This document shows positions 37,064-45,097 of a DNA stretch of 64,000 nucleotides, piece after piece. Made by a program: the position numbers and the translations under genes. The stretch covers positions 35,796 through 99,795 of the forward strand of contig CALFBP010000037.1 in the NCBI GenBank assembly GCA_937951625.1. Direction: 5' to 3'. Source of the DNA: an uncultured Thermoguttaceae bacterium. GTDB lineage: Bacteria; Planctomycetota; Planctomycetia; Pirellulales; Thermoguttaceae. Below the pieces are notes generated by a model. The model was not told the origin of the DNA. It saw nothing but the letters and a program-made list of their open reading frames with translations, and searched no databases. Positions within the stretch are counted from its first letter, which is position 1. Each line of letters begins with the position of its first letter.

Positions 37064-37945
37064 TCAAAACAAAAAGCCTTCTGGACCTTCGCCGATGCAT
37101 CGATCTTCGGTCCGAGGCCGGTACTTGCCGCTGCGGTATACGTCGGTGTGGCGGTAGATTCCCTCCGGATGCAAGGCACTATAGGTATAGAACGTGACGG
37201 TCACGCGGTCTGCCTCGATCTTTACTTGAGGGGCCCAGTTCGTGGGCCGCGACTCGTGCCATTTCCAGTTTTGGACCTTGCTTCTCGGGCGTTCCTGGTC
37301 AGGGCCGGAGCCTTTGGGCGGGCCGGCCTTCCACGGATCGCCGTCGAGAATGAAATGCGTGCGCCAACGACAGCCGTGCCATGCGGCGCCGAACTCGCGG
37401 AACTCGCGGCGCAGCAGGGAGGCGCCCAAATACGACCACGGCGAGCCGTCGCCCTCGATGGCCTCCATGGCGTCGTCCAAGGCCTCCGAGGGCTTCGGGG
37501 CTTTGAGCAGATGAGTCTCCAGGATCGGGCAATCTTTCGGTTCGGGGAACTCCGCGTCTTCAGGCATGGCCCAAACCACCCCATTGCCATTACCATGCTC
37601 GCGATACAAGTAGGCCCGAAGCACGTAGCCCTGGCGAAGCCGCAAGGGCTGGAACATTTCGAGCAGCCGATTCGGATCGTAGCGGCTCTTGGACCATCCC
37701 TCCGGTTCCGCGGGAGCGCCCTCCAGGGGCACGGACAACTCGGCGGCCTGCTTGCGCAATTCGTTGAGCTTGCCCGCCGATGGCAGGGACGAGGCAACCT
37801 CCTGATCTTGAGGAGCGCGGAGCGTTTTTCGCGGAAGTCGTGCTCGTTTCTCTGCTAGCGATCCGCTTTCGGCCGCCCATGAATACGCCGGCCAGGCGGC
37901 CGCAGCCGCCACGGTAACCAGACACAAAGTTTTCAGCCACTGCAT
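37064..37945 (-). CDS. Exported protein of unknown function
   Basis: A 293-residue protein with a signal peptide (MQWLKTLCLVTVAAAAAWPA, cleavage probably after SWAA). The mature region starts with a basic, low-complexity linker, followed by a compact domain (about 95-285) rich in aromatic residues: GYVLRAYLYREHGNGNGVVW, WSYLGASLLRREFREFGAAW and TFYTYSALHPEGIYRHTDVY. No catalytic motif or family was recognised. It lies 18 bases downstream of the heparinase-like gene on the same strand, so the two are likely co-transcribed and may act on the same carbohydrate. Confidence 0.65.
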   Translation of the reverse strand: MQWLKTLCLVTVAAAAAWPAYSWAAESGSLAEKRARLPRKTLRAPQDQEVASSLPSAGKLNELRKQAAELSVPLEGAPAEPEGWSKSRYDPNRLLEMFQPLRLRQGYVLRAYLYREHGNGNGVVWAMPEDAEFPEPKDCPILETHLLKAPKPSEALDDAMEAIEGDGSPWSYLGASLLRREFREFGAAWHGCRWRTHFILDGDPWKAGPPKGSGPDQERPRSKVQNWKWHESRPTNWAPQVKIEADRVTVTFYTYSALHPEGIYRHTDVYRSGKYRPRTEDRCIGEGPEGFLF

Positions 37946-37963
37946 GCGCGACCTCCTACCACC

Positions 37964-39934
37964 TCAAGGAATGGTCCAGAGCGATTTTTCGTCGCCTGGA
38001 CGACGGCAACTGAGGTTTTCGTTCTTCGCCGTCAGTTGTGGCGGATTCCATGTCCCCGCCGGACCGGTCTGAAAGACCCACCAGCGAACCGAACGTCCCT
38101 CGGGCACTTTGGCCGCATGGTGCAACGTGAGCGGGCCGCGACTGCCCGGGTGGCGGTCGAGGATCGCGGCTTCGATGGTCCCTGGAACGGTTCCCATCCA
38201 CACGATGTGTTCACCGTCGCTGAGGCGAGCCCAGCCTGCGGGAAATGACCATGCCAGATGGGCGTTGCCCAACCAGTGGGTGCGGACCTCGGTGCCCGCA
38301 GGGAGGTTGTCGAAAATATCGCGGATCACCACGGCCGGCTCGTCACCGGGGATTAGCCAGACATCGCGTAGGACCGAAGCCCTCGGGGGCAGGCCTTGAT
38401 AGCACGGGGTCAAGTCGATGGCCGCGTGTTGTCGGCCTCCGCCCTGAGATTCCAGAGCCACGAGGCGGGCCGCGCGGCGCGTCGGGGCGATTCCCGCGAC
38501 CACGGGGGCATTGTGGGCCTGGGGAGCAATCGTGTAATCCCGTTCCGCACCAGCCCGATACTGCTGGTAGCCAGGGTCGGTGATCCAAAACCTCGCCTGC
38601 CACCCGAGAATCAAATGGCCGCTGTCTGCATGGAGGTGCCCCATGTCGCAGCGGGGCAGGCCGATGGCCGCCAACAGGCCCCCTTGATGCCAACCCGTGC
38701 GCAGCGTCGCGGACGCTAGGTGTTCGCGGGGGCCTGCTTTCGGGGCCGCGAAATCTCGTCCGAAGAAATCGGGATTTCGCAGGATGGTTGCCAGCGTCGC
38801 GGCGGGCATGCGACGGACCGGGAAGTGGCGGAGCGTCCAGCCGCCTTCGCCCAACTGGTACCAGTCGGCAATACGACCGAGGGCGTTGATCCAGAACGGC
38901 ATCTCCGGTTCGACATCGCCCAAGGGGGCGTGCAAATCGACCCGGCCTGGCAATCCCGAGTGCGTCCAATCCCTTACCATGTTGTCGAATGCCTCGCGAC
39001 CTTGGGCCAGCCAACGGTCGCGATCCGGTATCTCGGCCAACCATTCCGTGGCGGCGTCGGCCACGTACCCATCGTAGGCTGTGCCCTCGGTGTGACGCTC
39101 CGTAGCCATCCGATACTTCCACCACACCTCCACGACCTCCAACGCTCGCGGCTCGAGTGTTGCGTTCAGGGGATGCTTGATCGCCCGGGCAAGCTGCGCA
39201 GCGCGGAATAAAGCAATGACTGGGATGTTGTGGAGTCGCGCCGGGGTAATCGGTTTGCCGTCTGCCCAGCTCTGTTGGAACCACGGGCCGACATCTCGCT
39301 CCAACAATGCCTTCGCTGCCTGCATCGCCTGCTGATGCAGCGTTGGATCCCATCCTGAGGCATCCATCGCCGCCAGACGCAAGCTGGCAGCCAGGTGGGC
39401 AGTCGCCAGCGACACTCCCCGCTCGGCCTTGAAGTCGTCCCAGCGTGCAAGCGCGGCTAGTTCGCGCTGGCAAAGGGCGCCGGCCTCGGCATCACCGAGG
39501 TATCGCCAAGCCGCGTGTAAAACCCGCCATCGTTCTTCCAATTCCCATGAAAGCCACGTGGACCAAGGATAGACAATCCCCGGGATGCCCTGCGGCAGGG
39601 CCTTTTCATTCAGCTTGTGGTCAAGCGGTAGCGGGTAGGCGATCGTGTGCCCGATGCGATAGTAGTAGACGTGAAGCTCCCGGCGGCGTTTCTCAGCCGC
39701 CGCGCGCTCGGCGAGCACTGTCTTCACTTCGTCCAGCGTCCAGGGCCGGTCCACGGCGGCCGCCAACTCAGGCCATCGTTCGTAGGCCGAGACGTCGTAG
39801 GGGAGCGGCAGACGCGGCCCGGCAACGCCACTGGGCCACATCCCCGTTTCTTCGGCCCCTCCCAATCCGCACATTCCCGCGACCCAAAATGTGGATACCA
39901 CACCAATAAGGCACGTGATTTTGGAAGTGTTCAT
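37964..39934 (-). CDS. Exported heparinase II/III-like polysaccharide lyase
   Basis: A 656-residue protein with a signal peptide and the two-part architecture of heparinase II/III-like lyases. Residues about 60-380 form an alpha-barrel-like helical region (YPWSTWLSWELEERWRVLHA, RLHNIPVIALFRAAQLARAI), and about 390-640 form a beta-sandwich. The conserved segment GHLHADSGHLILGWQARFWI with TDPGYQQY matches the heparinase II/III C-terminal domain and includes candidate catalytic or metal-binding His residues. The substrate could be a uronic-acid-containing polysaccharide. Two ATGs are possible, at 39943 and 39934; GGAG is 2 bases from the first and 11 from the second, so I chose the second. Confidence 0.78.
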   Translation of the reverse strand: MNTSKITCLIGVVSTFWVAGMCGLGGAEETGMWPSGVAGPRLPLPYDVSAYERWPELAAAVDRPWTLDEVKTVLAERAAAEKRRRELHVYYYRIGHTIAYPLPLDHKLNEKALPQGIPGIVYPWSTWLSWELEERWRVLHAAWRYLGDAEAGALCQRELAALARWDDFKAERGVSLATAHLAASLRLAAMDASGWDPTLHQQAMQAAKALLERDVGPWFQQSWADGKPITPARLHNIPVIALFRAAQLARAIKHPLNATLEPRALEVVEVWWKYRMATERHTEGTAYDGYVADAATEWLAEIPDRDRWLAQGREAFDNMVRDWTHSGLPGRVDLHAPLGDVEPEMPFWINALGRIADWYQLGEGGWTLRHFPVRRMPAATLATILRNPDFFGRDFAAPKAGPREHLASATLRTGWHQGGLLAAIGLPRCDMGHLHADSGHLILGWQARFWITDPGYQQYRAGAERDYTIAPQAHNAPVVAGIAPTRRAARLVALESQGGGRQHAAIDLTPCYQGLPPRASVLRDVWLIPGDEPAVVIRDIFDNLPAGTEVRTHWLGNAHLAWSFPAGWARLSDGEHIVWMGTVPGTIEAAILDRHPGSRGPLTLHHAAKVPEGRSVRWWVFQTGPAGTWNPPQLTAKNENLSCRRPGDEKSLWTIP

Positions 39935-40097
39935 CAATGGCATCTCTCCGTCAGATAGACAACCGAAACCATGGATCCCTAAAAGTCAATAGGCCAGACA
40001 GATGAACGAAAAATCCCCATTCGCGCACGGCCGCGTCGACTGGGGCCTGCTTCCGCTGACCGCGCAATTCGTCGATGCCCGGCGAAAACGCTCGGGC

Positions 40098-41465
40098 TTA
40101 ATCGGTTTTCGTTGAAATAGCGGGGCCTGCGCTCGGGGCGGTGGCTGCATCGGTAAACGGCGTGGGTGGGGGCACGGGCAAACCCTGGGGATTATAGCCG
40201 CCCCATTGTTTGGCGACCTTCAAAAAGTTGCTCATGATCCGCCGCGATGGCTCCGGCGTGCCGGGCAACTCGATGTGGAACTGGGCGGCGTAGATGAAAC
40301 GGTCGGCTACGCGAAGGCACTGATTCTCCGTCAGACCCTGTGGCCCTTTCGTGACCACACGCACCCAACCCTTCGGAACATACGCGATCTGCCCGTAGTG
40401 GGCTTGCATGGTCTCGAACAGTTCTGGCAGGTTCTCAAAGACGGGATCGTGAGCGACGCGTCGCACCAGGTATTCGCCCCGTTCGCCGAGGCTTTTGCTG
40501 AAATCGCCGCATCGGACCCCGTCCGTGTGGCTGATATGGGTGTAGATCGGGAGTTTCGGGGCCATCGGGTCGCGGCAGCGGGGGCAGTCCCAAGGCTGGT
40601 CCACGCCCGTTTCCTCCAAAATCGCCAAGATTTGCGCACCGCCGCAAGCCCCCCAGATCGGCAGATGGCGATTCTTCAGCACTTGCTGGAAGCCACGCCA
40701 GCCCTCGCGGTTGACCTGGCACCAATCCTTCGAACTCCCGGTCAATAGCGCGCACAGCGGACGCGGTTCGGCCGCGATCCATGCCTCGTCGATATCCTCG
40801 TGCCGCACTTGCTGGATTTGACTGTGCTTCCAATCGGGGCACTCCCGAATCAAATTTGCGAATAGTCCCGGAGACTCAGGCGGGGCATGGCTATCGTCGG
40901 TGCTGATCACCACGACCCAGTCAGGAAACTCGATCGCCGCTTGGGGGTCCTCATAGAACTCGATCTCCCGAAGCACCGGCGCGGGACCCGTGCAACGGTC
41001 GATGTTCAAGCGGATGAAACGCACTTCCTCAGCCTGTTTCAAGCGGTGGATGCGAAACATCCGCAGTTCCCGATGGATCGCGGTCTCGCTCCAGTTCTGC
41101 CAGTTATGGCCGTCGTGGCTATACTGCCAGACATACTGCGTTGGGGCATTGCCCAAACTCAACGGTTTGTCGCCATGAATCTGGAGAATCGCTCCGACAC
41201 GACGCGGCTTGTCGAAGGCGACCTGCCACCACCACGGGCGTTGGTCCGCCGCGGCTCGCCAGACCGAAGCGGGCGTCGTAGCGAAGCGGTCGCCGTCCAT
41301 CGCACCCCGCGGGGAGGATTCCGCCGCATTGCTCGAAGCCGTGACTTGCGGCCCAGACCATCCAAAGCTCGTGCCCGTCATGAACACCACGATCCCAGCC
41401 GTGACCCAAAAGGCCGCCGCTCCGTTTGATATCGCGTCTTCTCGTCGCAATTCGGATCGAATCAT
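40098..41465 (-). CDS. Exported discoidin-like domain fused to class I glutamine amidotransferase-like domain
   Basis: A 455-residue protein with an N-terminal hydrophobic signal/anchor (residues about 16-31). Residues about 45-172 resemble an F5/8 type C (discoidin) carbohydrate-binding domain (QVAFDKPRRVGAILQIHGDK, VRFIRLNIDRCTGPAPVLRE). Residues about 183-425 resemble a class I glutamine amidotransferase. Cys274 in GACGGAQIL sits at the nucleophile elbow, and QFHIELPGTPEPSRRI gives His397 and Glu399, completing a Cys-His-Glu triad; TGSSKDW may be the oxyanion strand. A Pro/Thr tail ends the protein. AGGGG precedes the ATG. Neither glutamine hydrolysis nor another reaction is proven. Confidence 0.75.
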   Translation of the reverse strand: MIRSELRREDAISNGAAAFWVTAGIVVFMTGTSFGWSGPQVTASSNAAESSPRGAMDGDRFATTPASVWRAAADQRPWWWQVAFDKPRRVGAILQIHGDKPLSLGNAPTQYVWQYSHDGHNWQNWSETAIHRELRMFRIHRLKQAEEVRFIRLNIDRCTGPAPVLREIEFYEDPQAAIEFPDWVVVISTDDSHAPPESPGLFANLIRECPDWKHSQIQQVRHEDIDEAWIAAEPRPLCALLTGSSKDWCQVNREGWRGFQQVLKNRHLPIWGACGGAQILAILEETGVDQPWDCPRCRDPMAPKLPIYTHISHTDGVRCGDFSKSLGERGEYLVRRVAHDPVFENLPELFETMQAHYGQIAYVPKGWVRVVTKGPQGLTENQCLRVADRFIYAAQFHIELPGTPEPSRRIMSNFLKVAKQWGGYNPQGLPVPPPTPFTDAATAPSAGPAISTKTD

Positions 41466-41905
41466 AAGTAACCCCTGGTCATGCCGTGCTTACGCAACAG
41501 TTATCGACGAGGAGAAACAATCGCCTGGCTAGATTCACTCTCGCAGGGTAGACGCATCTTCGTGTCTCACGACGGCATGCATTCTACGCGATTGTCACAG
41601 GAGACGTCCACCTGAGGCGTCGGCGGCGTTCGAGACCGCGGGACGCTTCCCAAAGGGGGCGATTGAGTGGGAAGCTCAACTAGCCTAGCCAAATCGAAAT
41701 TCAGGCGAGGCCGGCCCCATCGCTTGGATATCGGATTGCGTTCCATGAAAACGGCACGGCGTCGCTTTTTGGGGCACTCGTCGTGAGGTTGGATCGCGAT
41801 TGGATGATTGGATGAAGTTGGACCGCCTTCCCCCTTTCAAAAAATAGAAAAGTTTTTTATACTTCGGCCGGACGTTTCAACCTGGCGAGCCTAAGGAGTG
41901 TGACG
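41466..41905. other. Divergent intergenic region
   Basis: This 440-base gap separates the amidotransferase-like gene and the Cys-rich mini-protein. It contains an imperfect inverted repeat (CATGCCGTG near 41479 and CACGACGGCATG near 41567) and the promoter listed at 41835-41863. No further gene was seen. Confidence 0.45.
41835..41863 (+). promoter_or_regulatory. Putative promoter for the Cys-rich mini-protein
   Basis: TTTCAA (41835-41840), a 17-base AT-rich spacer and TATACT (41858-41863) precede the small gene at 41906 by about 40 bases. The -10 matches five of six consensus positions and the -35 is weak. The strong local AT-richness against a GC-rich background supports a promoter. Confidence 0.45.
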
Positions 41906-42091
41906 ATGGCAAAGAAGGAAGCAATGGTTGAGAACCATGCGGAGAAGATGTGCGCCATGACGTGTTGCCCTTGCCACATCGATCTGAAGAAATTGAAACC
42001 GTTGGTGAGAGATGCAAAGTTCATCTGCAAGGTTTGCGGTCGAGTGGCCAACGAGAAGAAGTACCTCTGCGAGCCTGTGTCGCTTGGGTGA
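41906..42091 (+). CDS. Cys-rich 61-residue zinc-ribbon-like protein
   Basis: A 61-residue soluble protein with seven cysteines: C16, C20, C21, C23, C41, C44 and C55, plus H24. The pairs C20-x2-C23 and C41-x2-C44 suggest a zinc ribbon or similar metal site. No export signal is seen. AAGGAG lies 7 bases before the ATG and a promoter-like pair is upstream, so it is a real gene despite its size. I recall similar small conserved proteins from other bacteria without function. It is followed by tspO on the same strand after 58 bases. Confidence 0.75.
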   Translation: MAKKEAMVENHAEKMCAMTCCPCHIDLKKLKPLVRDAKFICKVCGRVANEKKYLCEPVSLG

Positions 42092-42149
42092 AATAGATCG
42101 CTTTTGAGTCCCAGGCGGACCGTGAAAGCCGTTCGCAAAGGCTGCGATT

Positions 42150-42626
42150 ATGCCCAAACGTGCGTGGGCGGGATTGATTGTGTCCTTAGGCGTGTGTTTT
42201 TTCGTAGCTTGGCTGGGCAGTGCCGCGACGACGCCTAAAATCGCCGATTGGTACGCAGGTTTGGCGAAGCCGAGTTGGAGTCCGCCCAATTGGCTGTTTG
42301 GTCCGGTGTGGACGATCTTGTACTGCGGCATGGCGGTCGCCGCATGGCTGGTTTGGCGTCAAGCGGGATTCGGCGCTGCCTGGCGACCCTTAACATGGTT
42401 CGGCGTCCAGCTTGTCCTCAACGGCCTGTGGTCTTGGATCTTTTTCGGATTAGAAAGCCCAGGTTGGGCGTTCATCGAGCTGGTCGGGCTCTGGCTAGCG
42501 ATCCTCGTGACCACTGTGGAGTTTTGGAGGCGTTCGGCGATTGCCGCCGTTCTCTTGCTCCCGTATCTGGGCTGGGTGACATTCGCCGGCCTGCTCAATT
42601 TCACCATCTGGCGGCTGAACGCTTAG
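42150..42626 (+). CDS. tspO: TspO/MBR-family membrane protein
   Basis: A 158-residue integral membrane protein with five predicted helices. The signature KPSWSPPNWLFGPVWTILYC is typical of the TspO/peripheral benzodiazepine receptor family, and LNGLWSWIFFGLESPGWAFI contains the WSxxFF-type motif of helix 3. The family binds porphyrins and affects tetrapyrrole and stress responses. Length is normal. It lies just downstream of the Cys-rich mini-protein and may share its promoter. No haem genes are near. Confidence 0.92.
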   Translation: MPKRAWAGLIVSLGVCFFVAWLGSAATTPKIADWYAGLAKPSWSPPNWLFGPVWTILYCGMAVAAWLVWRQAGFGAAWRPLTWFGVQLVLNGLWSWIFFGLESPGWAFIELVGLWLAILVTTVEFWRRSAIAAVLLLPYLGWVTFAGLLNFTIWRLNA

Positions 42627-42662
42627 GCGGCAACGGCCAGTCGGCAATGCGTTGGGGGACCG

Positions 42663-43553
42663 TCATTTCAGGAGGGTCCACGCTCGCCGTGTCGGCTTTC
42701 CCGACGCGTCGATCTCAAACACGGCGTTGGCCCGCGAATCCACGACAAACCAACGCTGTTCGTGAAGGGCGATGCCCACGGGATTGTCGAAGGGCTCGCC
42801 GCTGGCCCATTTTTCGGCCCTCGCGCCAGGGGCGATTTTCCAGATCGCCTTGGCGTAGCCGTCGGTCACATAGGCCGTGCCATCGTCCGATACCGCGACG
42901 TTATGGGGATATTGGAAGACCCCGTCGTCGACGATCGTCGTTGGTTTCTCTCCGGCCGCGTCGATCCGCAGGAGTTTCCGCCCCGAAATCACCCAGAGCC
43001 GATTCTTGGCATCGAGAAACAGCCCCCTAGGGGCGGACACGGCGGCGAATGGTTCCGCGGTGCCGCCTGTTTTCGCCACGCGGACAATGCGGTGCAGTTC
43101 CAGGTCCGAGACGAGCACATTCCCCGCTGCGTCGACCGCGATGGCCATGGGGATTCCGATTTGACCATACGGCTTTCCTTGGGCGGTCAAGGGATGGGGG
43201 CGGCCTTGCTCGTCGAAACGATACACGTCGCACGTGGCGCTGTCGCCGGCCAGAAGTCTCCCTTCACGATCCAGCGCCAAGCAACGAATGGCGTTCAAAG
43301 GGGTGCGGAATTGTTTCGAGCCTTGGAAGAGCACGCTCAATCGCTCACCCTCCCAACGCCACACACCCGGCAGGTCCCGATCGGCCAGGTAGATTACGCC
43401 GGCCTTGTCGACGGCGATGGCGACGGGATAAACGGGCCCGGCCGCGCCGAAGCCGTGTGCCTCGATCATCGCAGCCAACACCACGGTCGTGGACAAGCAA
43501 CACCGCGCGAAAAACCGTTGAACAAGAGGAATTGGTTGGCTCGACAACGTCAT
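42663..43553 (-). CDS. Exported NHL-repeat six-bladed beta-propeller protein
   Basis: A 296-residue protein with an N-terminal signal region and six propeller blades of NHL/SMP-30 type: PVAIAVDKAGVIYLADR, IRCLALDREGRLLAGD, PMAIAVDAAGNVLVSD, PRGLFLDAKNRLWVIS, PHNVAVSDDGTAYVTD and PVGIALHEQRWFVVDS. Such domains bind ligands or hydrolyse lactones, but no lactonase metal site is clear here. AGGGA lies about 8 bases before the chosen ATG; an ATG 24 bases earlier lacks a site. It converges with tspO and diverges from the SRP RNA. Confidence 0.8.
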   Translation of the reverse strand: MTLSSQPIPLVQRFFARCCLSTTVVLAAMIEAHGFGAAGPVYPVAIAVDKAGVIYLADRDLPGVWRWEGERLSVLFQGSKQFRTPLNAIRCLALDREGRLLAGDSATCDVYRFDEQGRPHPLTAQGKPYGQIGIPMAIAVDAAGNVLVSDLELHRIVRVAKTGGTAEPFAAVSAPRGLFLDAKNRLWVISGRKLLRIDAAGEKPTTIVDDGVFQYPHNVAVSDDGTAYVTDGYAKAIWKIAPGARAEKWASGEPFDNPVGIALHEQRWFVVDSRANAVFEIDASGKPTRRAWTLLK

Positions 43554-43638
43554 CGTCCGTTTCCCTGTTCTAACCATTCTATCATTCCATAATCATTCCA
43601 ACTTCCGTTTTTGCGTTCGTCCGTTCCCCGCTCTTGTA

Positions 43639-43674
43639 CCGAGACACCGAGACACCCGAGACACCGAGACACCA
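43639..43674. repeat. Short tandem repeat
   Basis: An 8-base unit (CCGAGACA) repeats about four and a half times with one extra C in the middle. It lies in the gap between the NHL gene and the SRP promoter and has no coding role that I can see. Confidence 0.6.
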
Positions 43675-43691
43675 AGTTTCGCGAGTGGGCG

Positions 43692-43720
43692 TTGACGGTA
43701 AACTAAGGGAAAGGTAAAAT
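43692..43720 (+). promoter_or_regulatory. Strong sigma70-like promoter of the SRP RNA gene
   Basis: TTGACG (43692-43697) and TAAAAT (43715-43720) are separated by exactly 17 bases, each matching five of six consensus positions. This is the best promoter in the window. Transcription would start near 43727, about 45 bases before the SRP core fold. Confidence 0.65.
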
Positions 43721-43769
43721 CCGAACGGCGATGGGGTTCGCCTTCAAGCGCAGAGGCCAACCACTGCTG

Positions 43770-43861
43770 ATGACCCCTACCATGAGGATACTCCAAAGGT
43801 AGGGTGTTTCGGAAGGAAGCAAGACGGCCCACCAGGAGTAGCCGGAATCCTGGTGGGCCTT
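43770..43861 (+). ncRNA. ffs: Probable signal recognition particle RNA (bacterial small 4.5S type)
   Basis: The segment contains CGGAAGGAAGCA (43810-43821), the near-invariant apical sequence of bacterial SRP RNA, with a GGAA tetraloop at 43811-43814. The arms pair as one long hairpin: CCTACCA (43776-43782) with TGGTGGG (43851-43857), GGAT (43786-43789) with ATCC (43847-43850), ACTCC (43790-43794) with GGAGT (43835-43839), and GGTAGG (43798-43803) with CCCACC around one A-C mismatch. The RNA binds Ffh for co-translational targeting. It has its own promoter and a T-run terminator. The same arms can also form two local hairpins, so boundaries and identity rest mainly on the apical motif. Confidence 0.75.
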
Positions 43862-43865
43862 TTTT
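43826..43865 (+). terminator. Rho-independent terminator at the end of the SRP RNA gene
   Basis: A perfect 12-base-pair stem (GGCCCACCAGGA at 43826-43837 with TCCTGGTGGGCC at 43848-43859), a 10-base loop and six T residues (43860-43865). It overlaps the 3' half of the SRP RNA and lies 26 bases before the next coding start. Confidence 0.8.
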
Positions 43866-43891
43866 GTTGGACCGCGCCTGGAGCCTTTTCG

Positions 43892-45097
43892 ATGAAAGCG
43901 ATAACCATCACACGGGAGTACGGCGCTGGGGGCGGCGAGGTGTCCCGCCGCCTCGCCGAAGCCCTTGGCTGGCAGGTGCTCGACCGCGAATTGCTCCATC
44001 AGGCCGCCCATCTTGAGCAGATGCCAGACGAGGAGTTGGACAGGTTGGACGAGAAAGCGGTCAGCATGGCCGACCGGTTCCGCCTCCACCCGCCCCATCA
44101 ACGATATCTGCGTGGGCTGACGGAGGCGGCCCGTCGAGCGGCCCAACAGGGCAACGTCGTTCTCGTCGGCCGTGGCGCGCGGCACCTGTTGGGCGAGATG
44201 CCCGAGGTGTTCCATCTGCGGCTCGTGGCCCCGCGAGAATGGCGGATCGAACGGATGGCAAAGCTGGAGGGCTGGTCCCTGGACCAGGCTCGCGCGCGGT
44301 GCCTGGAGGTGGACCGCACCCGCGAGCTTTTCACACGCTATTTCTTCGGCGAGGCTGCGGGGCAACCGGCTCAATATGACTTGGTAGCCAATACGGCCCG
44401 CGTGTCGTTGGAGGAAGTGACGCGACTGGTTTCCGCCATCGTGCGATCGGATGCCGCCGCGGCCAGCCGCCCCGCTCAGGCGCGTGTGTTGACCCTTTCG
44501 CGGGAGCTGGGGGCCGGGGAGAAGGGATTCGCGGCGGCGTTGGCCGAGCGGCTTTCGCTGCGCCTCTACGACCGCGAATTGCTGGAACAGGAAACCGTGC
44601 GCCTAGGCATTCCCCAGGCAGAAATCGAAAAGATCGATGAGCGGCCGGCCGGTATCTTCCAGCGATTCCGGCCAGGGAGCATTTATCAGCGGTACATCGA
44701 GGCCCTGGAGCGGATCATCCGCGAATTGGCGGATCGCGGCGACGTGATTTTGGTGGGAAGGGGCGGGAACTGCTTCTTGCGCGACGACCCGCGAGCCTTT
44801 CACGTGCGACTCGTCGCCCCTCTGCCTGTTCGCTTGCGCCGCGTGATGGAATATCGCTGGGTGCGGGAGGATGTGGCCAAAAAACTGATTACGGAAAGCG
44901 ATTCGCAGCGACGCAGCTTTTACGAAAGCTACTTCGGCGTCGATTGGGCCGATCCCTTGGAGTACCACATCACGGTCAACAGCGGCCGATTGGGACCGGC
45001 GGCCCTGGACCTGGTTGCGTATGCCGCCGAGCGTCATTGGAGCCGTAGCGAGTCGGCCGTGTCGCACGGTCCAACGAGGAATGGTCTATGGAACTGA
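43892..45097 (+). CDS. Tandem cytidylate-kinase-like protein
   Basis: A 401-residue protein made of two cytidylate-kinase-like (AAK/Cmk2-type) domains. The first (1-190) opens ITITREYGAGGGEVSRRLAE, with the P-loop, and has VVLVGRGARHLLGEMPEVFH. The second (195-390) repeats it as LTLSRELGAGEKGFAAALAE and VILVGRGGNCFLRDDPRAFH. Both keep the YDRELL/LDRELL segment following strand 2. Single-domain members of this family are common next to transporters and act as unproven nucleotide kinases or sensors. It starts at ATG after the SRP terminator with only a weak ribosome-binding site, and its end overlaps the antiporter start by 10 bases. Confidence 0.82.
   Translation: MKAITITREYGAGGGEVSRRLAEALGWQVLDRELLHQAAHLEQMPDEELDRLDEKAVSMADRFRLHPPHQRYLRGLTEAARRAAQQGNVVLVGRGARHLLGEMPEVFHLRLVAPREWRIERMAKLEGWSLDQARARCLEVDRTRELFTRYFFGEAAGQPAQYDLVANTARVSLEEVTRLVSAIVRSDAAAASRPAQARVLTLSRELGAGEKGFAAALAERLSLRLYDRELLEQETVRLGIPQAEIEKIDERPAGIFQRFRPGSIYQRYIEALERIIRELADRGDVILVGRGGNCFLRDDPRAFHVRLVAPLPVRLRRVMEYRWVREDVAKKLITESDSQRRSFYESYFGVDWADPLEYHITVNSGRLGPAALDLVAYAAERHWSRSESAVSHGPTRNGLWN

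Noticed and set aside
43638..43676. Possible CRISPR-like array from the GAGACACC repeats
   Set aside because: The units are 8 bases, directly adjacent and without spacers, so it is a simple tandem repeat.
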